A stretch of DNA of 64,000 nt from Nonomuraea antri (GCF_013283785.1 NZ_JABCPZ010000010.1:1-64000), one strand, 5' to 3'; positions 32,931 through 41,040 are shown, counted from the stretch's first letter. Made by a program: numbers and translations. Notes: generated by a model from the sequence alone, not told the origin.

Positions 32931-33764
32931 ATGAGCGAGATCCTTCCGCCAGCGCCTGGTGGCACCTTCAACCCGTGCCAGGCCGCACCAGCTCGAACGT
33001 ATGCCGTGCTACGAGGAGCCGACAAAGACGGGCTGCCGCCCGATCGTGATGCCAGCCAGTCGCTCAAGAAGACGCTGGGCGCGGTGGATGAGGTCGTGCA
33101 AGAGAACGCGGCCGCGCTGGTGCGCGCAATCCGCCACTACGCGCGAGAGGGACACACCCAGTTCGCCGACCTCGGCTGCGGCCGCCCCCTGCAAGGCATG
33201 GACAAGCTCAGGCTGCCCGACCTCGCCGACGTCGCCGCCCAGGCCCAGCCCGACCGGCTCTGGGTCGCCCTCGACTCCGACGTGCAGGTGATCACCGCCT
33301 GCCGAGCGCTGCTCACCGGTCCTGGCGTGAATGTCGTCCAAGAGGACCTGCGCCGGTCAGCGAAGGTCCTCGACGCGCTCTCCCGCCACCTCGACATGAC
33401 CCGGCCGGTCGTCGTCATCCTCGGCGCGGCGCTGCACTTCCTCGACGACCAGGACGCCAAGCACCTGATGATCGCCTTGCGCGCCCGACTCCCCCAGGGC
33501 AGCCTCGTGATCATCACGCACGTCCACCACGCAAGGCTCTCACCCGAACGGATCGCCGCAGGCCAGGCCGAGTACGAGCGGAAGCACGGCGTCAAGATCT
33601 ACGTCCGCAGCCGAGACGAGATCGCCGCGCTGGCCTGCGATTTCACCTTGCAGGAGCCGGGCGTGGTCCGCACGATCGACTTCCGTCCCGACCAGGAAGG
33701 GCCTGGCCCGGTCCAGGACGCGCCGCACTTCCTCATGCTGGCGGCCAAGCGACCTGCGGTGTGA
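32931..33764 (+). CDS. S-adenosyl methyltransferase (DUF574-like)
   Basis: A 277-residue protein (ATG 32931). The N terminus (PARTYAVLRGADKDGLPPDR) and QFADLGCGRPLQG motif fit the DUF574 group of actinomycete SAM-dependent methyltransferases, with the nucleotide-binding Gly-rich loop at residues ~75-85, WVALDSDVQV, and the catalytic-side VVVILGAALHFLDDQ. First gene of the rightward 33-39 kb series, divergent from the XRE regulator. Substrate unknown; this group is common in secondary-metabolite and regulatory loci. Confidence 0.8.
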   Translation: MSEILPPAPGGTFNPCQAAPARTYAVLRGADKDGLPPDRDASQSLKKTLGAVDEVVQENAAALVRAIRHYAREGHTQFADLGCGRPLQGMDKLRLPDLADVAAQAQPDRLWVALDSDVQVITACRALLTGPGVNVVQEDLRRSAKVLDALSRHLDMTRPVVVILGAALHFLDDQDAKHLMIALRARLPQGSLVIITHVHHARLSPERIAAGQAEYERKHGVKIYVRSRDEIAALACDFTLQEPGVVRTIDFRPDQEGPGPVQDAPHFLMLAAKRPAV

Positions 33765-33964
33765 CAGATCATGGCGCGGCAGCAGCCCACCCCGGCGAGG
33801 TGTATCCGCCATACGCCTCAGTGCCGCGCCTGCTGCGGTCGGCCGGGATCGGGCCCCCGCCGCACCGCACCGCCGGGCGCAGGACGGAGCCGCCCATGCT
33901 CCCTGCTGCGCCCGGCCCCCGACCTCTTCCGCATCCACCTCTACGCATCACCCGGAGGAACCCC

Positions 33965-34270
33965 GTGGCCACCGCCAACGCGACCGCCGACGAACTCGCC
34001 GACGCCGCGGCTCAGGCATACATCCGACAGCACCAGGGGCGCATGCCCGACTGGCTGCTCACCTACAGCCCCTCCCGGCGCAGCCTCATCGCCTACTACC
34101 GCGGGTACTGCCCCCCGCCGGGCATCCAGGTCGAAGCCGAGTACCCAGACGAGCTCCCGCGCCTCCTGCACGAAGCCGTGCAGCCGCTCTGGCAGTCACA
34201 CGGCGCGCCGACGCTGGCAGGCAGAAGACCCGACCCGTGCTCCGGCAATCGAGCGGCGCCGAAGGGGTGA
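33965..34270 (+). CDS. Hypothetical protein
   Basis: A 101-residue protein; GTG 33965 follows GGAGGA. N-terminal helix (TADELADAAAQAYIRQH), then WLLTYSPSRRSLIAYYRGY and a Pro-rich tail. No family recognised. The 200 bp upstream has no convincing gene. Confidence 0.5.
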   Translation: MATANATADELADAAAQAYIRQHQGRMPDWLLTYSPSRRSLIAYYRGYCPPPGIQVEAEYPDELPRLLHEAVQPLWQSHGAPTLAGRRPDPCSGNRAAPKG

Positions 34271-34276
34271 ACGCGC

Positions 34277-34519
34277 GTGAACGAGACAGGGCTGGCACAC
34301 AAGCGGCTCTCGGCGCTGCGTCACACCTTCCCCGCGTTCGACATCGCCCGCGGCCGGGACGAAACCGGCCAAGAGTGGTGGATCGCCCGGCTCCGACGCG
34401 AAGCCACCGAACGCATGCAAGCCGCCGGGGTGATCGCCGTCGTCCAGCGAAGGGACTACGCCTCGCTGGCGTCCTCGCTGGCGTGTCAGGCGGCCATCCT
34501 GCACCACTTCCGCGCCTGA
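34277..34519 (+). CDS. Small hypothetical protein
   Basis: An 80-residue protein (GTG 34277 behind GAAGGGG). A strand-rich start (FPAFDIARGRDETGQEWWIA) and a helical end (LASSLACQAAILHHF) resemble small actinomycete proteins found beside XRE/DUF397 pairs. Six bases separate it from the previous gene. Function unknown. Confidence 0.5.
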   Translation: MNETGLAHKRLSALRHTFPAFDIARGRDETGQEWWIARLRREATERMQAAGVIAVVQRRDYASLASSLACQAAILHHFRA

Positions 34520-34673
34520 CCCACCACCCACAGCTCCCCGGCGGCCGTTGTCACAGGCGGCCGGCGGGAGAGGTGCCCATCCCCATCGGAACGGCACCCA
34601 TCCCAGGACGTCACCCGCGGCCTGGGCTCCCACGCCCCGGACCGCCTCCCGGGGCAGACGAAAGGAGAAACGC

Positions 34674-34892
34674 ATGATGGCCAACGACCTGTACAACCGG
34701 CCGATCGACGAACAGGGCTTCCGCCGACTGTGCGGCGGCAACGACGGCGAGGAGGGCGAATCCTGCGTCGAGATCGCCCCGCTCGTGGGCATCGATGACG
34801 CATTCGCCCTGCGTGACTCCAAGCACCCGGAAGCCGGGACGCTCCGCTTCCACGGGTCCGAGCTCCGCGCGGCCGGCATCACCACCATCTAG
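34674..34892 (+). CDS. DUF397-family small protein
   Basis: A 72-residue protein (ATG 34674 after AAAGGAG). The segment ESCVEIAPLVGIDDAFALRDSKHP is typical of DUF397 (S-C-V-E-V-A ... V-R-D-S-K-x-P). In actinomycetes these genes usually sit next to an XRE regulator whose activity they modify; here the XRE gene is 2 kb upstream. A hairpin (about 34908-34941) follows. Confidence 0.8.
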   Translation: MMANDLYNRPIDEQGFRRLCGGNDGEEGESCVEIAPLVGIDDAFALRDSKHPEAGTLRFHGSELRAAGITTI

Positions 34893-34972
34893 GCACCACC
34901 GATGACGAGCGGCCCCCGCCTGAAGAAGGCAGGCAGGGGCCGCCCCCAGCAACACTACGGGAGCAGCAAACC

Positions 34973-35377
34973 ATGCACTGGCACGCCTACCAGTGGACCG
35001 GCGCAGGCGCCGACCGGGCCAACGAGGCAGAACGTCGCACCACCTCAGCGGATTTCCCCGCCTCGCCGTTGCCGCCCATGCGGACCGGCGACTGGCTGGC
35101 CAAGCCCCCCACGCGCATCGCTGGCACCTTCACCGACGTCGCCCCAGCCGTGGAGTGGCTGGAGGCCAAGTACGACGCAGCCCGCTCCGCCCTGCTCACC
35201 CCGGAACGCATTCCGCTGTCCGACCGGCTGGCCAACGCCCGCGATCTGCTGCCACGCGGGGTGGACGTGCAGTGGGGCGAATGGCTGAGCGGCGGCCGGT
35301 TCATCACGCTCGGCATGGTCTGCTGCCCGAACCGACACACCCCGCATTCCTGCCCCACCAGCGGCCGAACAGGATGA
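34973..35377 (+). CDS. Hypothetical protein preceding the nucleotide operon
   Basis: A 134-residue protein (MHWHAYQWTGAGADRANEAE...) with no recognised domain. The centre (DVAPAVEWLEAKYDAARSAL) is helical; the end has a CCPNRH motif. It ends 19 bp before the hydroxymethylase-like gene and is likely co-transcribed with it. Confidence 0.5.
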   Translation: MHWHAYQWTGAGADRANEAERRTTSADFPASPLPPMRTGDWLAKPPTRIAGTFTDVAPAVEWLEAKYDAARSALLTPERIPLSDRLANARDLLPRGVDVQWGEWLSGGRFITLGMVCCPNRHTPHSCPTSGRTG

Positions 35378-35396
35378 CCGGAGATGGAGAACTGAC

Positions 35397-36407
35397 GTGA
35401 CACCTGAGACCGCAGAAACCTTCCACGAGGCGTACCCGCGCGTGCTGGACCAGGTCACGACGTGCCCGGAGTACCGCATCTCCACGCGCGGCAACACGTC
35501 GCTGGAACTGCTGGACGTCTCCTTCCGGGTTGCCGACCCGATCCAGCGGCTGCCGTACCTGGTCAGCCGACCCATCAACCTGGCCTACAACTGGGCCGAG
35601 GTGGTGTGGTACTGGTTCGGCCGCGACGACCTCGACATGATCGGCTACTACGCGCCGCAGATGGCTCAGAACAGCCACGACGGGCGCACGCTCACCGGCA
35701 CCGCCTACGGGCCGCCGCTGTTCAACGAGGGTCCGGACGGCCGCTCGCAGTGGCAGCGCGTGTTGGATCTGCTGGTCAAGGACAACGACAGCAAACGCGC
35801 CGTGCTGACGATCTTCCGCCCGGAGGAACTGGCCGTCGACAGCAACCCGGATGTGTCTTGCACCATCGCCGCCCAATTCTTCCTGCGGGAGAACGGGCTG
35901 AACCTGACGTGCTACATGCGCGGCAACGACGCGTTCATGGGACTGCCCAGCGACTTCTTCTCCTTCACCGTGCTGCAGGAACTGGCCGCTCGCCTGATCG
36001 GCGTCCCGGTCGGCTACTACACCCACCATGTCGGGTCGATGCATGTCAACATGCCCAACCGGCCCAAGGTGCGCAAGATCCTCGCAGAGATCAGCGGCGA
36101 GGACTACCGGCCGCCGGCCTTCCGCTTTCCGATCATGCCGGTCGATTCGTGCATCAGCTCGTTGCGGCTGCTCGTGCGGGAGGAGGAGCGGCTGCGCACC
36201 GACACCCACCGGCACACCGTACGAAGCGTCGCCGAGACCGGGCTGCACCCCTACTGGCAGCAGGTGTTGCTCATCTGGGAGGTGTACCGGCAGATCATCC
36301 ACACCGAATGCGCCGTCAGCGGCGAGGTGCTGTCCGCGCTGGATCCGGGCTACCGGTGGCTGATCGGCCGCCGCTGGCCGGCCCGCATGCCCGAGGCGGC
36401 GGTATGA
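35397..36407 (+). CDS. Thymidylate-synthase-fold enzyme, probable (d)CMP hydroxymethylase
   Basis: A 336-residue protein. The active-site frame of E. coli ThyA maps on without gaps from Cys155: Cys155 = C146, Arg175 (MRGND) = R166, Asp178 = D169, Asp186 (GLPSD) = N177, His216 (GSMH) = H207. Asn177 selects dUMP; Asp at this place is the mark of T4 dCMP hydroxymethylase and of MilA-type CMP hydroxymethylases. Tyr209 is replaced by Asn218, so sugar recognition may differ. Expected reaction: transfer of a one-carbon unit from methylene-tetrahydrofolate to C5 of a cytidylate. ATGA overlap with ndk. An N177-to-Asp reading is seen directly; substrate is inferred. Confidence 0.75.
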   Translation: MTPETAETFHEAYPRVLDQVTTCPEYRISTRGNTSLELLDVSFRVADPIQRLPYLVSRPINLAYNWAEVVWYWFGRDDLDMIGYYAPQMAQNSHDGRTLTGTAYGPPLFNEGPDGRSQWQRVLDLLVKDNDSKRAVLTIFRPEELAVDSNPDVSCTIAAQFFLRENGLNLTCYMRGNDAFMGLPSDFFSFTVLQELAARLIGVPVGYYTHHVGSMHVNMPNRPKVRKILAEISGEDYRPPAFRFPIMPVDSCISSLRLLVREEERLRTDTHRHTVRSVAETGLHPYWQQVLLIWEVYRQIIHTECAVSGEVLSALDPGYRWLIGRRWPARMPEAAV

Positions 36408-36919
36408 CACCGCCACGGGACGGCTGGGAACGCTGGACGATCATCTTGTGCAAGCCGGACGCCACCCACCGTGGCCTCGTGCTGCCCATCCTGGAATGGA
36501 TCGAGGGCAGCGTGGACATCGTCAAGGCGCGCGAGGTCGTCGTCACCGAACAGCAGATCCTCGCCCACTACGCCGACATGCTCACGCTGCAGCACCGCTT
36601 CAGCTTCGACGTCCGCGCCGACTTGATCAGCCACTACGTCGGCAGCACGGTCACCGTCGCGCTCGGCCACGGCGACAGCGACGACACCGCCCAGCGGGTG
36701 CGTGACCTGCTCGGCCACTACGACCCGTCCCGCGCCCCGTCGTACACCATCCGCGGCCACTACGGCATCGACAGCGCCGAGCGGGCAACCGCGGAGGGCC
36801 GATTCATTCACAACCTGGTCCACTCCAGCGACCACGCCAAGGACGCCGAAGCCGATTTCATGATCTGGTTCGGCGACCCCTACCGGCACATCCTCACCCA
36901 GGAGGCCCGAGCACGATGA
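36404..36919 (+). CDS. ndk: Nucleoside-diphosphate kinase
   Basis: A 171-residue protein (family ~140-150). The signature residues are present: Lys17 in LCKPDA, RGLV, Arg117 in TIRGHYGID, and the active-site loop NLVHSSD with phospho-His140. It would move phosphate between (d)NTPs and (d)NDPs. ATGA overlaps on both sides lock it between the hydroxymethylase-like enzyme and the radical SAM enzyme, so it probably finishes the phosphorylation of their product. Actinomycetes already have a housekeeping ndk, so a dedicated second copy suggests an unusual substrate. Confidence 0.85.
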   Translation: MTPPRDGWERWTIILCKPDATHRGLVLPILEWIEGSVDIVKAREVVVTEQQILAHYADMLTLQHRFSFDVRADLISHYVGSTVTVALGHGDSDDTAQRVRDLLGHYDPSRAPSYTIRGHYGIDSAERATAEGRFIHNLVHSSDHAKDAEADFMIWFGDPYRHILTQEARAR

Positions 36920-38184
36920 CCCGGCATCCCGCCCACCTTGGCGACACCATCCCCACCGGGCCGGCGCATCTGCGGCTGATACCCACCAGCGAGCAGACGC
37001 AGCTCGACCCGTACATGGCGCAGATCGTCACCAACCGCAAGTCCGGGATCAGCCTCAACCACATCATCGGCTGCCCGCTCGACTGCGGCTACTGCGTGCG
37101 CCACTTCTGGGGCAACTTCGAGCAGAAGATCCCCCAACTGCTCGTCCCCACCGATGAGGCGGTCCGGCTGCTGGTCAACCATCCCGAGTTCCTGGACCAC
37201 ACCACACCGATCCAACTCTTCAACAAGGCGACCGACCCGTTCCTGCCGGGCGTCAAACCCCACACCTTCGCCGTCTTGGAGGACCTCGATCGGCAAGGCC
37301 TGACCAACCTGGTGCTGATCATCACCCGCTTCCACGTCACCCAGGCCGACATGGACCGGCTGGAAAGCCTGCACTACGTCCGGCCGACGCTGCTGATCAC
37401 CTACTCCGGCATCCGGGACGACCGGGTGGAGCCGATCGGCAAGTCCACCACCACCGTCGACTCCATCATCACCGCGGCCCGCCACAGCGAGCGGACGAAG
37501 GTGATCCTTTACTGGCGGCCGATCGTGCCCGGCTGGAACGACGACTGCGCCTCGATGGCGCACGTGCTCGGCGTCGCCGCCGACGCCGGCGTGGACGCGC
37601 TCGTGTTCACCGGCTACTACCACAAGGAGGAGAACGCCACCTACCTGCGGGAGATGGGCGTGCCCGTGCCGTACGGCGACGACTGGCAGCGCCGCAAGAT
37701 GCTGCCCGCCGACCTGGACGCCCGCGTCGTCGAGGCATGGCGCGACTCCGGCATCAGCGTGCCACTGTTCCGCAAGACGTCCTGCGGCGTCACCGCGTCC
37801 TGGCAGCTCCCCGACTACAACGGCCACCTGGGCGTGCCCGAGCTGTGCGACATCTGCCCGCCCGAGCAGGTCGCCCGCTGTGCCGAAGCGCTCAAGGCCC
37901 CCACCGACGAGCAGGTGCGGGACGCGCTCGACCTGTTCGACTTCGACCCGGACACGCCGTTCCTCATCGAGCACGGGCACGTCCTGACCGCCAAGCTCGG
38001 CGAGCAGCGCCGATACGCCCTGCAGCACCTGTTCGGCTACCAGTTCTGGGAGGTCGAACACCCGCACGTGCACGCCGCACACGGCCGGGCTCTGCAAGGC
38101 TACGAACTGACCCCGGCCGAGCAGGAAGCGCTCGACGGAGCACGCGAACGCCTCGCGGCCGCCGCCCGCCACGAAGACGACTGA
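36916..38184 (+). CDS. Radical SAM enzyme with extra Cys cluster
   Basis: A 422-residue protein. The radical SAM cluster is C53-x3-C57-x2-C60 in GCPLDCGYC. A barrel follows, with typical strands (LVLIITRFHV, PTLLITYSGIR, KVILYWRPIVPGWN). Near the C terminus Cys290, Cys311, Cys314 and Cys322 (TSCGV; LCDICPPEQVARC) could hold an auxiliary Fe-S cluster. The core has a spore-photoproduct-lyase-like flavour but I cannot name a family; it is not a clear viperin. Start ATGA overlaps ndk and a 16-bp gap precedes the exonuclease, so all four act together, probably on a nucleotide or DNA base. Confidence 0.75.
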   Translation: MTRHPAHLGDTIPTGPAHLRLIPTSEQTQLDPYMAQIVTNRKSGISLNHIIGCPLDCGYCVRHFWGNFEQKIPQLLVPTDEAVRLLVNHPEFLDHTTPIQLFNKATDPFLPGVKPHTFAVLEDLDRQGLTNLVLIITRFHVTQADMDRLESLHYVRPTLLITYSGIRDDRVEPIGKSTTTVDSIITAARHSERTKVILYWRPIVPGWNDDCASMAHVLGVAADAGVDALVFTGYYHKEENATYLREMGVPVPYGDDWQRRKMLPADLDARVVEAWRDSGISVPLFRKTSCGVTASWQLPDYNGHLGVPELCDICPPEQVARCAEALKAPTDEQVRDALDLFDFDPDTPFLIEHGHVLTAKLGEQRRYALQHLFGYQFWEVEHPHVHAAHGRALQGYELTPAEQEALDGARERLAAAARHEDD

Positions 38185-38200
38185 CCAGGAGCACACACCG

Positions 38201-38848
38201 ATGCCAGAGCTGCCGTGGACGGACGCCGACCTCGTCGTCATCGACCTGGAAGGCACCGGCGGGCAGGACCGCCGCGACGAGGCGATCCTGGAGATCGCCA
38301 TCGTCCCCCTGGCCGATGGCCGGCCCGACATGCGCGCCGCGTGGGACACCACCATCAACCCGGGCCGGTGGATCAACCCTCGCCCCTGGATCTCCCCCGG
38401 TCTCACCGGGGACGCGCTCGCGGGCGCCCCTACGCTCGACGAGCTGCGCGACACGATCGTGAAGAAGCTGAGCGGGCGCGTCCTGGTCGGCCACAACGTG
38501 GGCGTGGACTGGCGGCTCCTCCACCTGCGGCTCCCCGAGCTGGAGCCCGCGGGGCTCATCGACACCGCCGCGCTGACCCGGCACCTGCGGCCGGACATCA
38601 AGCGGTGGAACCTGGCCGGGCTGCTCGACCAGTACACCCTCACCGACCACGTGAACGCTCTGGTACCTCATGGCCGGCCGCACCGGGCGCTGTGGGACGC
38701 GGTGGGCGCTGCGCTGCTCCTGGCCGAGTTGGTCAGCCAGCTTCCGGACACGGCTGATACCTCACTATCTGTGCTTCAGCATGTCGCCGGGCGTGCGCCG
38801 GCAGAGTCGGCGCCTGCGGAACCTGATCAGCTCACACTCGACTTGTAA
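38201..38848 (+). CDS. DEDDh 3'-5' exonuclease
   Basis: A 215-residue protein. Exo I VVIDLEGTGG (Asp15, Glu17), Exo II VGHNVGVDWRLL and Exo III HRALWDAVGAALLL give the D-E-D-H-D set of the DnaQ/DEDDh family. GAGCACACACCG precedes the ATG. It could proofread or clear nucleic acid containing (or lacking) the modified nucleotide predicted for this operon. Followed by two terminator hairpins. Domain recognition is firm; its link to the modification idea is inference. Confidence 0.8.
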   Translation: MPELPWTDADLVVIDLEGTGGQDRRDEAILEIAIVPLADGRPDMRAAWDTTINPGRWINPRPWISPGLTGDALAGAPTLDELRDTIVKKLSGRVLVGHNVGVDWRLLHLRLPELEPAGLIDTAALTRHLRPDIKRWNLAGLLDQYTLTDHVNALVPHGRPHRALWDAVGAALLLAELVSQLPDTADTSLSVLQHVAGRAPAESAPAEPDQLTLDL

Positions 38849-38925
38849 GGCTTTCCTCCCGGCTGCAGGGCCAGACCCCCGTGATGGCCCTGCAGCACCC
38901 GCCCCAGGCTGTCCCCTGCGGCGTT

Positions 38926-38964
38926 GGCCGTGGGGCGGCGCTTGCGGACCGTCGCCCCACGGCC
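38926..38964 (+). terminator. Rightward terminator after the exonuclease
   Basis: 12-bp perfect stem (38926-38937 with 38953-38964), then ATTCTT. It ends the rightward cargo operon. Confidence 0.7.
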
Positions 38965-39003
38965 ATTCTTGCGCCGAGAGCTCGACATCTCGCGGAACGC
39001 AAA

Positions 39004-39048
39004 AGAGCGCCCCGCCCCTCCCGGCGAACGGGAGGAGCGGGGCGCTCT
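39004..39048 (-). terminator. Leftward terminator of the late operon
   Basis: 20-bp stem (39004-39023 with 39029-39048, one mismatch) and a GCGAA loop. On the minus strand a TTTT run follows, as in a classical intrinsic terminator for the lysis and tail genes. Confidence 0.85.
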
Positions 39049-39063
39049 GGTGAACAGCATGAC

Positions 39064-39324
39064 CTATCGCTGATCGGCCGGGAGGTCCGGACGCGGCGTG
39101 TGCCGAGCCTTCCAACCGGCCAGGGCCGCCAGCGCGGTCGGCACCAGCGGCAGCGTGATCGCCTCGATCCAGTCGGGCAGGAACGCGATCATGCTGGGGT
39201 CGTCAGCGACCGCCTGCAGCACCGCCATGCCAGCGACACCGGCGAGGTAAGCCGTCAGGCCCATCGCCTTGACCTTGGTCTCGACCGGCGGCTTAGAGTA
39301 GGTGACCTGAGGATCTGCGTGCAT
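39064..39324 (-). CDS. Holin
   Basis: An 86-residue protein with two hydrophobic segments (AYLAGVAGMAVLQAVA and AITLPLVPTALAALAG), a charged N terminus and a basic C terminus. It is the last gene of the leftward late operon and follows the amidase, the usual lysis-cassette position. It would form holes in the membrane to release the lysin. Related phage holins share the two-segment layout. Confidence 0.75.
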   Translation of the reverse strand: MHADPQVTYSKPPVETKVKAMGLTAYLAGVAGMAVLQAVADDPSMIAFLPDWIEAITLPLVPTALAALAGWKARHTPRPDLPADQR

Positions 39325-39376
39325 GTGCCCCTCCTTCGGGACAGCCCGCCACCAGGGCGGAAGAACGAACGGAAGA

Positions 39377-39673
39377 TCAGGCGCGCGGGGGCCACGACCA
39401 CTGACCGTGGTCCGAACCCTGCGAGCGCGACGTCGCCCAGTAGGAGTGATTGCCGTCCAGGAACACCTGGAGGTTCACCGCCGTCCCGGCGTCCTCGAAG
39501 GTGCGGGTGATGATCGCCGGGAGGACGTCGCCGAGCTTGGCCGGGGAGCGGATGACGCCCTGGCCGCCGAACGACTGCATCGACTCCAGGTTGATCATGG
39601 AGACGTCGTGGCCGGACAGCTTGTAGTGAACGATCCGGCCGATCGTCGGCGCGGTCTCGGTAGGGGTGGACAC
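39377..39673 (-). CDS. GRIV-x-Y small protein, copy 1
   Basis: A 98-residue protein with GRIVHYKLSG near the start and a GQWSWPP end. It resembles the protein at 62661-62921 (GRIVRYRG ... GTWHWP), so the phage has two copies of the same small beta-rich fold. This one sits between the amidase and the holin, with its start close to box copy 6. Function unknown. Confidence 0.6.
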   Translation of the reverse strand: MSTPTETAPTIGRIVHYKLSGHDVSMINLESMQSFGGQGVIRSPAKLGDVLPAIITRTFEDAGTAVNLQVFLDGNHSYWATSRSQGSDHGQWSWPPRA

Positions 39674-39697
39674 AGGGTGCCTCCTTGGCGGATTGAA

Positions 39698-39718
39698 GCC
39701 GAAAGCGGTACCGCAATC
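39698..39718 (-). repeat. Dispersed 21-bp box, copy 6
   Basis: On the + strand it reads GCCGAAAGCGG TA CCGCAATC, between the amidase stop and the GRIV-x-Y gene start, overlapping the stop region of the amidase. Confidence 0.7.
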
Positions 39719-40679
39719 AGCGATTGAACATGGCGATCTTGGCCATGGTCACCTTCTCGACCACCGCCGCGGCGTCGGTCGGGTTGATGATCCGTAGCCG
39801 GAGCTGGGTCTTGCTGTTGAGCCCGAACTGGCCACCGATACTGTGCTCCACGCGGCCGTTGGCGTCCGCGCGCACGCTCAGCCGCCAGGCGTCGTCCTCG
39901 AACTTCTCGCCGTCGCGGGAGTAGCGTGACCACGCCAGGTCGATCTCCGAACCCGGCTTCAGCCCGCGGACCTTGACCAGGCCGTCCACGATGCACCAGC
40001 GAGACTCCTTCGCCAGAACCGCGACGCCGTCCTCGGCGTGGCCGGGCGGGTCATCCGCGTACTCGATGTGCCAGCGCACCGCCAGCGCGCCGCCGGCCGG
40101 GGCCTCCTGGTCCTCACCGGCACCCAGAGAGATCACCTCGGGCACGTCTTCCTCCTGCTTGATCGGCGCTCCGGGACTCTTGAGCAGCGCGGCCACCCGC
40201 CCTCGGAACGTGTTCATGTTGACGCTGTGCGGGTCCGGCTTCTGGGTGTTGACCTCCTTGTGGCCGCACACCCGAGACGCGGGCAGGTCGAACTCTCTGC
40301 ACAACTCCGCGCAGAGCGCGTGATAGGCGTCGAGCTGCACCTGCGGCCACGGCGTGCGGCCGTCGTTTTCGGCCTCGATCCCGATGGACGCCCCGTTGCG
40401 GTGGTGCGGGCTGGTGCTCGGCGCGTTGTGCCAGCACCTCCCAGCCGCCACGATCCAGATACGGCCGGTGTGCTCCAGCCAGATGTGCGACAGCGGACCA
40501 CGTAGTCCCGGCCGACCGGCGACCACGACGTGCCGGTCACGCCACCCCGCGGTGTGGTGGCACACCACGCCCTCCACCGTGGGCTGCGGCCCGTGCCCAC
40601 GCGACCGCCACCCGCCCACCTCCGTCACCGGGAAACCCGTCTTTCGGGCCACGTCGGCGAGCTGCGTCAGCCACGGCAT
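39717..40679 (-). CDS. Endolysin, N-acetylmuramoyl-L-alanine amidase
   Basis: A 320-residue protein (ATG 40679 after AAGGGGGA). Residues 1-~165 form an Amidase_2 domain: CHHTAG with the first zinc His, WHNAPS, IGIEAENDG, and GHKEV...KPDP with the last zinc ligand. A linker leads to a beta-rich C terminus (about 190-320) which probably binds the cell wall or virion. It would cut the amide bond between N-acetylmuramic acid and L-alanine in peptidoglycan at lysis. Confidence 0.85.
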   Translation of the reverse strand: MPWLTQLADVARKTGFPVTEVGGWRSRGHGPQPTVEGVVCHHTAGWRDRHVVVAGRPGLRGPLSHIWLEHTGRIWIVAAGRCWHNAPSTSPHHRNGASIGIEAENDGRTPWPQVQLDAYHALCAELCREFDLPASRVCGHKEVNTQKPDPHSVNMNTFRGRVAALLKSPGAPIKQEEDVPEVISLGAGEDQEAPAGGALAVRWHIEYADDPPGHAEDGVAVLAKESRWCIVDGLVKVRGLKPGSEIDLAWSRYSRDGEKFEDDAWRLSVRADANGRVEHSIGGQFGLNSKTQLRLRIINPTDAAAVVEKVTMAKIAMFNR

Positions 40680-40701
40680 GATCAATCCCCCTTGACTACG
40701 A

Positions 40702-41040
40702 TCAGCTTCGGGTGAGCTGAATCAGCGCGATCACCGTGCCCGCCACGGCGACCAGAATGGTGAAGACGGCGATGATCTGCTTGGTCCGGTCGGTGAGCTG
40801 CGTGCGCGTCACCGACTCCCGCTCGACGACGTCAAGACGAGCCTCCAACGCTGCGTACCGAGCGTCAGCCGCCGCACGGTCCTGCTCAACCTGCCGGGCC
40901 AACTCAGCGTGGCGATCGTCCACTTGGTCGAGCCGCTGCAAGATGAGCTGCGTCAAGCCGTTGTTCTTCTCGAACCCCACCTCGACCAGGCGACGCAACT
41001 CCGATAGCGCGAGCGCGACGCTCGGAGCCTCCTCGGTCAC
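40702..41040 (-). CDS. Coiled-coil protein with C-terminal membrane anchor
   Basis: A 112-residue protein (GTG 41040, overlapping the upstream stop). Residues ~25-80 form a coiled coil (LDQVDDRHAELARQVEQDRA); residues ~88-108 form one membrane helix (IIAVFTILVAVAGTVIALIQL). Position before the amidase suggests a second lysis protein (holin- or spanin-like). It also corresponds in position to the coiled-coil gene at 44433 in the duplicated tail module. Confidence 0.6.
   Translation of the reverse strand: MTEEAPSVALALSELRRLVEVGFEKNNGLTQLILQRLDQVDDRHAELARQVEQDRAAADARYAALEARLDVVERESVTRTQLTDRTKQIIAVFTILVAVAGTVIALIQLTRS

Noticed and set aside
33765..33964. Small Cys/Arg-rich ORF from ATG 33771
   Set aside because: Composition is Pro/Arg-rich, there is no good ribosome site, and it runs through the ribosome site and start of the next gene in another frame.
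36916..38184. Viperin (antiviral radical SAM) identity
   Set aside because: Although it is next to a nucleotide kinase, the sequence around the cluster (GCPLDCGYC) and the late Cys set do not look like viperin; kept as unknown radical SAM.
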